From positions 33,814-97,813 of the forward strand of contig NZ_PYMI01000012.1 of assembly GCF_003025595.1 (NCBI RefSeq): 64,000 nt of DNA, given 5' to 3'. The translations under genes were made by a program, and so were the position numbers. This stretch comes from Photobacterium ganghwense (GTDB taxonomy: Bacteria; Pseudomonadota; Gammaproteobacteria; Enterobacterales; Vibrionaceae). Below are positions 44,725 through 53,158 of this stretch, piece after piece (position 1 is the first letter of the stretch; the number at the start of each line of letters is the position of its first letter). The notes below the pieces were generated by a model. That model was not told the DNA's origin. It ran no database searches and saw only the letters and a list, made by a program, of their open reading frames with translations.

Positions 44725-44961
44725 ATGAACCAACCGCTCAAAATAGGGAAAGATACCCTTCTGGACATTAATTCTGTCGAGTATCAGTGGATTCGCAGTC
44801 TCGCCAGCGACGGTAACTCACCGGGACAAATCAATGATGTGATTCAGCGCTGCCTGGGAGGAAATCCGGATCTGGCCGATACGATGCGCCAGGTGGCTAT
44901 GCGCCAGGTGCCAATCAATCAACTGCTCCGTTGCCTGACCGCCATGCCGGAGCGCCCATAA
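44725..44961 (+). CDS. Small protein of unknown function
   Basis: 78 residues, no membrane segment or signal, starting MNQPLKIGKDTLLDINSVEYQWI. It contains ASDGNSPGQINDVIQRCLGG and ends in a helix with MRQVAMRQVPINQLLRCL. No family is recognised. A strong ribosome site (GGGAAGG) precedes the ATG, and the upstream region carries Pho-box-like repeats. It ends 12 bp from the convergent DUF2850 gene. Confidence 0.8.
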   Translation: MNQPLKIGKDTLLDINSVEYQWIRSLASDGNSPGQINDVIQRCLGGNPDLADTMRQVAMRQVPINQLLRCLTAMPERP

Positions 44962-44973
44962 GTTCAGGCATCG

Positions 44974-45375
44974 TCAGAGAGTGTGGCGCAGCATCAGCGC
45001 CTGACGAGAAAAAGCAGAAGTGTAATGTGCCGGTCGCTGACGAATCAGCTGATCAGCCAGAAAGGTATAAGTGTACGTTTGTTCACCCAGTGTGTATTCC
45101 AGCACATGGCCATCCCACTGATAATGGGTATTCACCTGACGGCCATCAACAAAAATTCCACTCGGACGCACTTCAAAACTGTCTGCGGCATAGGGAGCGA
45201 CCTCTTGCTCTGTCCACACCCCGAAAATATCCGGCAGTGGTTCAGGCTGAAACATTTTTTGCTCAAGCTCTACGCCAAATACCATCGTACCCAACAAAAT
45301 CAGCCCACCTATCCAATACCGGCGGGATGTTGTTTTTTGGGGCACAGGCGATGAAGACGGACGCGGTTCGGACAT
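44974..45375 (-). CDS. DUF2850 family membrane protein
   Basis: 133 residues. A short cytoplasmic N-terminus, one membrane segment (about 20-36, YWIGGLILLGTMVFGV), then an extracytoplasmic domain with the DUF2850 pattern DIFGVWTEQEVAPYAADSFEVRPSGIFVDGR. Restricted mainly to Vibrionaceae as far as is known. Function unknown. Divergent from argA. Confidence 0.85.
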   Translation of the reverse strand: MSEPRPSSSPVPQKTTSRRYWIGGLILLGTMVFGVELEQKMFQPEPLPDIFGVWTEQEVAPYAADSFEVRPSGIFVDGRQVNTHYQWDGHVLEYTLGEQTYTYTFLADQLIRQRPAHYTSAFSRQALMLRHTL

Positions 45376-45635
45376 ACTGACAAACTTCTTACTAATCTGC
45401 TCTCACTATAACGTAATTTTCCGGCATGAATGACGAACTCTGTCAATAAACCTTCCTTTCGGAGGCTGACAAAGCGCAACAGAACAACGACGGTACACAT
45501 GCCACCAATGGAATTTTTATTGACTTAAAACGCATAATCATTAATAAATTGGTGACATACCGATTCGCTAATCGTACCTGAATACTACGTCCATCATACC
45601 GGCTATGGCTGTCACGCAGCCGCAAGGAAGTCACC

Positions 45636-46961
45636 GTGAAGATCAGAAGTACCGCCCTGGTGAAAGGGTTTCGCCAGTCAGCCCCCTATTTGCATGCCCA
45701 TATTGGCAAGACCATTGTCATTATGCTGGGCGGGGAAGCCATCGCTGACAGCAATTTCCCCAATATAGTCAACGACATTGCCCTGCTGAACAGCCTGGGG
45801 TTACGGATTGTTCTGGTGTATGGCGCTCGTCCCCAGATTTCCGCACTGACCGAGCAGGTCGGCTATCCGACCCCTTATCATAAAGGCATTCGCATTACCG
45901 ATGAGCGGGCGCTGGAAATTGCCAAGCAGGCTGCCGGTCAACTGCAGCTGGATATTACCGCCCGCTTTTCGATGGGCCTGAATAATACCCCTATGGCAGG
46001 TGCCCAGATTCACGTGATCAGCGGCAACTTTATCATCGCCCAGCCATTGGGGGTTGATGACGGGATTGACTACGCCCACAGCGGCAAAGTGCGCCGGATT
46101 GATATTGATGCCATTCACCGCCAGCTGGATCAGGATGCCATTGTGCTGATGGGTCCGATTGCCAGCTCAGTGACCGGTGAATGCTTTAACCTGACCTCAG
46201 AGGAAATTGCCACCCAGCTAGCCATTAAGCTCAATGCGGACAAGCTGATCGGGTTCTGTTCCGAACAGGGCGTCCTCAGCACCGAAGGCGAAGTGATCTC
46301 CGAAATGCTGCCAGCCCAAGCCGAGCAGGTTCTGCAACGGCTCATTGCCGAACAGACTGACAGCTCAGGCACCGGCCGCTTCCTGCGGGGCGCCATTACC
46401 GCCTGCCGGGCCGGCGTGCCGCGCAGCCACCTCATCAGCTACAAAGAAGACGGCGCCCTGATCCAGGAGCTGTTCTCGTTTGACGGCATCGGTACCCAGA
46501 TCGTCATGGAAAGTGCCGAACAGGTGCGCCGGGCCGGTATTGATGATATTGGCGGCATCCTGGCTCTGATCCGTCCGCTGGAGCAAGACGGCATTCTGGT
46601 CCGCCGCTCCCGAGAGCAACTGGAGCAGGAAATTAGTCAGTTCACCATTATTGAGCGGGATGGTCTGATCATCGGCTGCGCGGCCCTTTATCCTTTCCCG
46701 GATGAGAAAATGGCAGAAATGGCCTGCGTAGCGGTTCATCATGATTACCGTGATGGTGATCGCGGCGCCATCCTGCTCAGCCAGATTCGTCTGCAAGCCC
46801 GCCAACTCGGACTGCGCCAGTTGTTTGTGCTGACCACCCGCAGCGTACACTGGTTCCGGGAGCAGGGGTTCACCGAATCCAATGTCGATCAGTTGCCGAT
46901 GGCCAAACAAGCGCTGTATAACTTCCAGCGCCGCTCCAAAATCCTGATTCTGGATCTGTAA
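45636..46961 (+). CDS. argA: Amino-acid N-acetyltransferase (N-acetylglutamate synthase)
   Basis: First enzyme of arginine synthesis, feedback-inhibited by arginine. 441 residues (E. coli 443): an amino-acid-kinase-like N-terminal domain (about 1-290, TIVIMLGGEAIADSNF) and a C-terminal GNAT domain (about 295-435). The start is a GTG at 45636 with AAGGAAG at 5-nt spacing. A poor ARG-box-like sequence (CGCATAATCATTAA, near 45532) is upstream; it has several mismatches and is not annotated separately. Downstream terminator shared with recD. Confidence 0.96.
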   Translation: MKIRSTALVKGFRQSAPYLHAHIGKTIVIMLGGEAIADSNFPNIVNDIALLNSLGLRIVLVYGARPQISALTEQVGYPTPYHKGIRITDERALEIAKQAAGQLQLDITARFSMGLNNTPMAGAQIHVISGNFIIAQPLGVDDGIDYAHSGKVRRIDIDAIHRQLDQDAIVLMGPIASSVTGECFNLTSEEIATQLAIKLNADKLIGFCSEQGVLSTEGEVISEMLPAQAEQVLQRLIAEQTDSSGTGRFLRGAITACRAGVPRSHLISYKEDGALIQELFSFDGIGTQIVMESAEQVRRAGIDDIGGILALIRPLEQDGILVRRSREQLEQEISQFTIIERDGLIIGCAALYPFPDEKMAEMACVAVHHDYRDGDRGAILLSQIRLQARQLGLRQLFVLTTRSVHWFREQGFTESNVDQLPMAKQALYNFQRRSKILILDL

Positions 46962-47020
46962 GGCGACCACGGACGCTGCCGTACTAAATCAAGCCATGTC
47001 AGAACCCGAACACCCCAAAT

Positions 47021-47047
47021 AAAAAAGCCGGCATTACGCCGGCTTTT
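47021..47047. terminator. Bidirectional terminator between argA and recD
   Basis: AAAAAAGCCGGC / GCCGGCTTTT arms (47021-47032, 47038-47047) with a 5-nt loop, between convergent genes. Confidence 0.9.
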
Positions 47048-47051
47048 CACA

Positions 47052-49178
47052 TTATCGCTGGGGCACACTCAGCAAAGTGGCCAGCCCGCTTGCCCGTTCG
47101 GTACGCAGCCGCACCGCCCGGTGCACCACTTCCGGCGTCGCAAACAGAGCCAGGCGGCTTTTTGCCCGGGTAACCCCGGTATAGATCAGTTCACGGGTCA
47201 GGATCGGGCTGTAATCCGGCGGCAGTACCATCAGGGTATCCGCAAACTCCGAGCCCTGCGATTTGTGGATGGTCATGGCATATACCGTCTCATGATCCGG
47301 CAAGCGGCTTGGCAACACCGAACGAATCGTTTTATCCGGCATCTCAAAATACACCCGCAAACGCGGTTCACTGCCCGCCTCCGGCTCGGCCTCCAGCATC
47401 GTGATCCCGATATCACCGTTATAAAGCCCCAGACCGTGATCATTCTGGGTGATCATCACCGGGCGCCCTTCGTACCAGACGTCTTCGGAGCCGCACTTGA
47501 TTTTGTTGTTCTTCTCCAACATCCGTTCGATGCGCTGATTCAGGCCGGTCACCCCGAAGTCCCCTTCGCGCAGGGCGCACAGCAACCGCACTTTGGCGAA
47601 CTGCGCCAACACCACATCCGGAGTCTGGCGCTCAGCGATGGCATCCAGGTAGTCGTAATAAAAAGTCACCGTCCGGTTGAGCAGCGTCTGATAGCTCTCG
47701 CTACTCAGCGGATAAAAGCTGATATCACGAAATCCCTGCTGCCAGACTTTTTCGACCTGCGACGGCTGGCCGCTGTTTATGGCCTTTGCCAACTGCCCAA
47801 TCCCGGACTGGGCATGGAAACGGTAACTTTTTTGCAGCATACACAAACTGTCGTTCACCACACTCTGCACGTTTCCCGCCGCAAATCTGAAACCGGTAAG
47901 GGCACTCAGCTGCTGACTCTGGGTCTGGCTGTAGCCCTGTCCGGCAAACGCACAGATGTCCCCCAACACCGCGCCGGCCTCGACCGAAGCCAGCTGATCC
48001 CGATCTCCGAGCAGAATCAGTTTGGCATGAGGCGGCAGCGATTCAAGCAGCCGTGCCATCATCGGCAAATCCACCATCGAGGCTTCATCCACCACCAGCA
48101 CATCCAGATGGAGCGGGTTATCACGGTTGTGACGAAACCCAACCCGGTTCGGAATCGCGCCCAGCAATCGGTGAATCGTACTCGACTGCGTCGGGATATG
48201 AGATTTGACATTCTCACCGACCGGCAACGATTTCACCGCAGCACCGATGGACTCGGTCAGGCGGGCGGCCGCTTTGCCCGTCGGCGCCACCAACTTGATA
48301 TCCGGCATCACCAGATTGCCCTGTTCGTCCCGCTCATCTCGGTGCAGCGCCTGCGCCACCAATGCTGCCAGCAGTTTGGCAACGGTGGTAGTTTTACCAG
48401 TACCCGGTCCGCCGGAAATCACCGCAAATTGCTGGGTCAACGCCACCGCCGCCGCCACTTTCTGCCAGTTCAGGCAGGCAGCCAGCGGCACTAAAGTATC
48501 CAGCCGGGCCAGCGCCGCCACGTCAGTAGCGGACTGCAACACCTGATCAATCGCCGCCCAGTCAAGCAATTCGGGGGCGACCACATCGAGTTTGTCGCAA
48601 ACTTCCTGCTGACGCGCCTGTGGAGTATTCGCCTCCCCGTCCAGCGCGCTCAGTGCCTGATGCAAAAAACGGTAATCCCGGGCAAACAACTCATTCAGCT
48701 GTGCCGCCATTGGCGCAGCCAAAGCCTGCGAGGCTGAGTCAGCCCGCGCTTGATCTACCACCATGTGATCTGCCGCACTGGCAGCGGCATGGCGCAGATA
48801 ACCGGCCACACGTTGCTCAAACTGCCAGTATCGATTGAGGTAAAGACGGTTTTGCGCCAACACCAGCGGTGTCGGCGCGCTGCCGTCAGAGACGGCCGGT
48901 GAATCGGCCAGCTGTACCACCCAGGAGTCAGGCGAAGCCACGTCCCCCAGCAGTTGCTGGCTGTGTTCGGTCGGCAGACCAAACAACCGCTGGACATCCA
49001 CCTTATCCAGCATCAGGCAGACATGCCCCTGACCCAGCTCGTAGCTGGTCAGGGCTGACGCCAGCGCCAACAGCGCATCATCCAGCCGCCCGGCGGATTG
49101 GCAGACAAACTTGGCAAACTGATAATCCAGCGCCCGCAGGTGACCCTGCCGGGCCAGTTTTTCTAGGCGGTTAAGCAT
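47052..49178 (-). CDS. recD: RecBCD helicase subunit RecD
   Basis: 5'-3' SF1B helicase of the double-strand-break repair complex RecBCD. 708 residues (E. coli 608), longer mainly in the N-terminal and middle parts. Walker A SGGPGTGKTTTVAKLL near residues 255-268, motif II VVDEASMVDLPMM, LLGDRDQLASVEAG, and the UvrD-C-like end VYAMTIHKSQGSEF with GVTRAKSRL. The ATG lies inside the recB stop region (8-bp overlap), indicating coupled translation. Confidence 0.96.
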   Translation of the reverse strand: MLNRLEKLARQGHLRALDYQFAKFVCQSAGRLDDALLALASALTSYELGQGHVCLMLDKVDVQRLFGLPTEHSQQLLGDVASPDSWVVQLADSPAVSDGSAPTPLVLAQNRLYLNRYWQFEQRVAGYLRHAAASAADHMVVDQARADSASQALAAPMAAQLNELFARDYRFLHQALSALDGEANTPQARQQEVCDKLDVVAPELLDWAAIDQVLQSATDVAALARLDTLVPLAACLNWQKVAAAVALTQQFAVISGGPGTGKTTTVAKLLAALVAQALHRDERDEQGNLVMPDIKLVAPTGKAAARLTESIGAAVKSLPVGENVKSHIPTQSSTIHRLLGAIPNRVGFRHNRDNPLHLDVLVVDEASMVDLPMMARLLESLPPHAKLILLGDRDQLASVEAGAVLGDICAFAGQGYSQTQSQQLSALTGFRFAAGNVQSVVNDSLCMLQKSYRFHAQSGIGQLAKAINSGQPSQVEKVWQQGFRDISFYPLSSESYQTLLNRTVTFYYDYLDAIAERQTPDVVLAQFAKVRLLCALREGDFGVTGLNQRIERMLEKNNKIKCGSEDVWYEGRPVMITQNDHGLGLYNGDIGITMLEAEPEAGSEPRLRVYFEMPDKTIRSVLPSRLPDHETVYAMTIHKSQGSEFADTLMVLPPDYSPILTRELIYTGVTRAKSRLALFATPEVVHRAVRLRTERASGLATLLSVPQR

Positions 49179-52100
49179 CCAGAGGTTCTCCGTCGATCAG
49201 GGCTTCCATGTCAGTCAGCAACGCCAAGCTAGGCCGGGCATGGAAAATACCGCTGTCACTGTCGGCTTTCACACCACGCAGGAACAGGTAATACACGCCA
49301 CCGAAGTGGGTGTCGTAGTCATAGTCCGGCTTCCGGGATTTGAGGAACCGGTGTAGCGCCAGCGCATAGAGCTGATACTGCAAGTCATAACGGTGCTCAG
49401 CCATGGCTTCTGCCAGCTGCGCGCCACGGTAACGCTCCGGATCATCTCCCAGCCAGTTCGATTTCCAGTCAAGCACGTAATAACGGCCATCATGCTCAAA
49501 CACCAGGTCAATAAACCCTTTCAGCATCCCGCTGACGGTGGCAAAACCCAGCTCTCCCGCTTTGGCAGACAGGCTGTCATGGCGGGCAATCACTTTATTG
49601 AGCAGCGGCGCCGAAAGCAGGGTAATCGGCAGCATAAATTCCATTTCAGTCAGCCGCTGCGATGGCTCCAGAGCACCAAGCCGCAGGGTGTCGCCATCCA
49701 GCGGACAGTTCATCACTTCCGCAATCAGGGTCTGCAGAACCGGCAGCCATTCTTCGTCATAGTTCTCCAGGCGCAGCAGTTCAAGAATCGCCTCGCGGGT
49801 TTCCGCGCTATCTGCCGGTGCCGTAAACTCGATGTTTTCGAACAGGCTATGAAGGAAGGTTCCCGGGCGCGCGCCTTTCGGGAAGGTAAAAATGGATCGC
49901 GCGGGTGTTGCCGCTAGCTCACCGTCTGCCAGCGTTTCATCCCCGGACGAGTCTGTATCAAACCCCGGCAGCTCAAACGAGGCATCCACATGGCTGTGGC
50001 CTTGTTTGATCAGCCCCGAATAACTGGTGATCCACCAGCTTTTCTCAAACTGGCTGGTGAACGTTCTTGGCTCCAGAGCCGGCGGGGTGTCATCGCTCGG
50101 CTGCCAGATATCTTCCGGCCGCTCCGGCGGCGAGACGACCGCCATGGCCGGATTTTTCCCGCACACGGTCGCCAGTGCCGCCGCCAGCTCAGCCGGGCCT
50201 CCCTCTTCACCGTTTTGCACCAGCCAGCCAATAGCGGTGTGGTGCAGACCGGTAGGCGCTTTGGTACTGCGGCCGTTGCGAACCGGCGCCATGCCGATAT
50301 AGCAGCCGTACACAGCCCGGGTCAGGGCAACGTATATCAGGCGCAGGTCTTCCGCCAGCCGCTCTTTTTTCGCCAGCGTCAGGCTCTCTTCCGCACCGGT
50401 AATATCCAGCACGGCCTGCTGAGTCTGTTCATCGTGGAACAGCGCGGTGTCAGTTTCGCGATAGCTGCAGGCAAACGGCAGGAACACCAGGTCATATTCC
50501 AGACCTTTTGATTTGTGAATCGTGACGATTTGCACCAGTTTACGCTCCGACTCCAATCGCACCTGCTGCTCATCGACATTGCCGTTCGGGGCTTCAATGT
50601 GCTCGGCCAGCCAACGCAGCAACGCATGATCGCTGTCAAGGGTCTGGCTGGCTTGCTGTAACAGTTCACCAATATGCAGCAAGTCTGTCAGCCGACGCTC
50701 ACCGCCGTTTTCACTCAACAGCCGCTCCGGGATCTTCCGCGCCGTCAGCAGATGGCGCAGCATCGGCAAAACGCCCCTGCGCTGCCACAGTTTGCGGTAT
50801 TCACGAAACTCAGAAACATACTGCTCCCACTTGCCTTCATCGGCATTGAGCGCATCCAGTTCACCGATTGTCAGCGCGAACAGCCCGGAGGCCAAGGCGG
50901 CACGCAGGGCGCGATCATCTTCCGGGGTCAGCACCGCCTGCAGCAGACGCTGCACATCCGCCGCTTCGTTACAGGCGAAGACACTGTCGCGATTAGACAG
51001 GTACACACTGGCGATCCCCTGTTGGGCCAGCGCTTCTTTGATCAGCGCTCCTTCCGTACCGGTGCGCACCAGCACCGAAATATCACAGGCTTCAATGGCG
51101 CGCGAAGGCTCGCCACCGTCAATCAACGTGGCTTTGTGTTGTTGAGCCAGGGTCAGGATACGCTGAATTTCCGCAGCGGTGGCTCGCGCCATTACCTGCT
51201 GGTATTCCCCTTTCGACACCGGTTGGTCGGCCTGCTGGTGCCAGAAACTGACCGCCGGCTGTCGCTGTCCGTCCAGCGCCCAGCCGCGCTCCGCCGCTTT
51301 CGGGCTGTGGCTGACCGGCAGGAAGGTGATGTCCTGATCGTATATAAACGGCTTGTTCGGGTGCTCAAAAATCCGGTTGACCGCCGCCACCATTTCGGCA
51401 GTGGAACGCCAGTTGATGCCCAGCGTGTAATGGGCGGACACCTGCCGCCGCGCTTTGATATATGTAAAAATATCGGCTCCCCGGAAGGCATAGATCGCCT
51501 GCTTGGGATCGCCGATCATAAACAGGCCGCAGACATCAGGTTCTGCGGGCAATGCTGTTTTTGCAAACTCGGCGTTTTCTGCAGACTCGGCGCTTGGCTC
51601 CCCGGCGGCCTGAGCGGAATCACCATAAACGGTATTGAAAATGCTGTATTGCAGGGGGTCGGTATCCTGAAATTCATCGATCATCGCGACCGGGTACTGA
51701 CGCCGGATCCGGCTCGCCAGCATCCCCTCATCATTGCTGAGCGCAGCAGCCAGCTGGGTCAGAAGATCGTCAAACGCCAGCCAGCCTTTGCGCTGCTTGG
51801 CTTCAGTCAGTAGCTGACGGCATTCCTGAATAGCGTGAGCCAGCAGTGGATCCCGGATGGTCGGCGGGTTGGCAAGCAGCGCACTGATAGCCTCAAAAAC
51901 CACATGGGTCGGCACCTCCCCTTTCGCGGTTTTCTCCGCCAGCTCTTGCTGATCAAACTTGGCCAGCGCCTTGGGCAGGGCGTATCCGGTGTTATCCTGA
52001 TTCGCCCACTCGCTGACTTCCGCCAGGGCTTTAGGCAGGCTGGTTTTGGTATAACTGCGTTTATTGACGCCGGAGTTGGCGATCAGGTCGTGAAAATCCC

Positions 52101-52836
52101 CAGCATGCTCCCGCCAGAGCTGCTTCACCTGATTGATTCGCGCCAGATTGCTGTCATGCAGAGCCTGCAAGCTGTCGCCGAGCGCCGGTGCCCGGACTTC
52201 AACTTCCGCACCGGACAGGAAGGTGTTGATCGCCCCCAGCAGAGCGGCCGGTGTTTTCCAGTGCCGACGTACTTCTTCTGCCAGCGTGCGCGGCAGCGGA
52301 TAAAAGTTCCGGCGCCAGTAGTCGGCCACCACCTGCGCCCGCAACTGGCTTTCTTCGGTAATGAATTCGTTATTGAACAGGCTGCCGGACTCAAACGCAT
52401 TTTGCGTCAGCATCCGCTGACAAAAACCGTGAATGGTATAGATAGCAGCTTCGTCCATCTGCCGCTCGGCCTGCAACAGGATCGCTGCGGCCGCCTTATG
52501 ATCCGGCAGATCTTCCAGCAGCGGAGCGATCACCGGATCCTGGCTGGTACCACGGCTGAACGCCACTCTGGCATCATGAATACGGCGACGGATACGATCT
52601 CGCAACTCGGCAGTCGCCGCTTCGGTAAACGTCACCACCAGAATCTGATCCACTGTCAGTTCACGGGGAAAACGGCTCTGACTGTCCCCATGTCCCAGCA
52701 GCAGGCGCAGGTACAGGCTGGCAATGGTGAAGGTTTTACCGGTACCGGCAGAGGCTTCAATCAGCCGGTTGCCGTGAAGCGGAAAGGTCATCGCTTCCAA
52801 CGGCTCCGGTGTCGTTGTCATCGTTTGTTGAGTCAT
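49171..52836 (-). CDS. recB: RecBCD helicase/nuclease subunit RecB
   Basis: 3'-5' SF1A helicase and the only nuclease active site of RecBCD. About 1221 residues. The ATP-binding motif EASAGTGKTFT is at about residues 27-37. Later helicase motifs include MIDEFQDTDPLQY and TIHKSKGLEYDLVFLP. The C-terminal nuclease domain has DLVFEHDGRYYVLDWKSNW with D1123 and K1125, equivalent to E. coli D1080 and K1082. The start is not certain: ATG 52836 (MTQQTMTTTPEP) is chosen, ATG 52821 and an extension to 52884 are possible. No ptrA gene separates recC and recB. Confidence 0.96.
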   Translation of the reverse strand: MTQQTMTTTPEPLEAMTFPLHGNRLIEASAGTGKTFTIASLYLRLLLGHGDSQSRFPRELTVDQILVVTFTEAATAELRDRIRRRIHDARVAFSRGTSQDPVIAPLLEDLPDHKAAAAILLQAERQMDEAAIYTIHGFCQRMLTQNAFESGSLFNNEFITEESQLRAQVVADYWRRNFYPLPRTLAEEVRRHWKTPAALLGAINTFLSGAEVEVRAPALGDSLQALHDSNLARINQVKQLWREHAGDFHDLIANSGVNKRSYTKTSLPKALAEVSEWANQDNTGYALPKALAKFDQQELAEKTAKGEVPTHVVFEAISALLANPPTIRDPLLAHAIQECRQLLTEAKQRKGWLAFDDLLTQLAAALSNDEGMLASRIRRQYPVAMIDEFQDTDPLQYSIFNTVYGDSAQAAGEPSAESAENAEFAKTALPAEPDVCGLFMIGDPKQAIYAFRGADIFTYIKARRQVSAHYTLGINWRSTAEMVAAVNRIFEHPNKPFIYDQDITFLPVSHSPKAAERGWALDGQRQPAVSFWHQQADQPVSKGEYQQVMARATAAEIQRILTLAQQHKATLIDGGEPSRAIEACDISVLVRTGTEGALIKEALAQQGIASVYLSNRDSVFACNEAADVQRLLQAVLTPEDDRALRAALASGLFALTIGELDALNADEGKWEQYVSEFREYRKLWQRRGVLPMLRHLLTARKIPERLLSENGGERRLTDLLHIGELLQQASQTLDSDHALLRWLAEHIEAPNGNVDEQQVRLESERKLVQIVTIHKSKGLEYDLVFLPFACSYRETDTALFHDEQTQQAVLDITGAEESLTLAKKERLAEDLRLIYVALTRAVYGCYIGMAPVRNGRSTKAPTGLHHTAIGWLVQNGEEGGPAELAAALATVCGKNPAMAVVSPPERPEDIWQPSDDTPPALEPRTFTSQFEKSWWITSYSGLIKQGHSHVDASFELPGFDTDSSGDETLADGELAATPARSIFTFPKGARPGTFLHSLFENIEFTAPADSAETREAILELLRLENYDEEWLPVLQTLIAEVMNCPLDGDTLRLGALEPSQRLTEMEFMLPITLLSAPLLNKVIARHDSLSAKAGELGFATVSGMLKGFIDLVFEHDGRYYVLDWKSNWLGDDPERYRGAQLAEAMAEHRYDLQYQLYALALHRFLKSRKPDYDYDTHFGGVYYLFLRGVKADSDSGIFHARPSLALLTDMEALIDGEPLDA

Positions 52837-53158
52837 AGAATACGCAGATTCCCGTGCTGGAACCCAGCCACGTTTTGTAAACAAAGCCGTGCCCGTTCCA
52901 GATATTTTTTTGTGAACTGGCCCATATCCAAATAAAAATATCGAATATCGCCACTATGTCTTATATCAATATGAGAGATGTTTCACGGTTTTGTAACATA
53001 GGCTTCGTTATTATCCCGGCCACGAAATCGGGTCACCTCTGGACCGGTGGCCGTACAGCAAGCCCTACATAAAATAATTACTTTGCTGGCGGCCACACTA
53101 CACCTTTCCTGTTTTTTACCGCGACGTTTCCACCGCCCTCCAGCTTACACCACCACCG
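52837..53158. other. 322-bp spacer between recC and recB
   Basis: AT-rich part near recB (52900-53000) could hold a recB promoter, but no clear -35/-10 pair is seen. A 7-bp inverted repeat CGGCCAC / GTGGCCG lies at 53017-53023 and 53047-53053. In E. coli this place holds ptrA; no remnant is recognisable. Confidence 0.5.

Noticed and set aside
45525..45600. ArgR box upstream of argA
   Set aside because: The best candidates match the consensus with three or more mismatches, too weak to annotate.
47121..48494. 457-codon open frame opposite recD
   Set aside because: Antisense shadow; RecD motifs are clear on the other strand.
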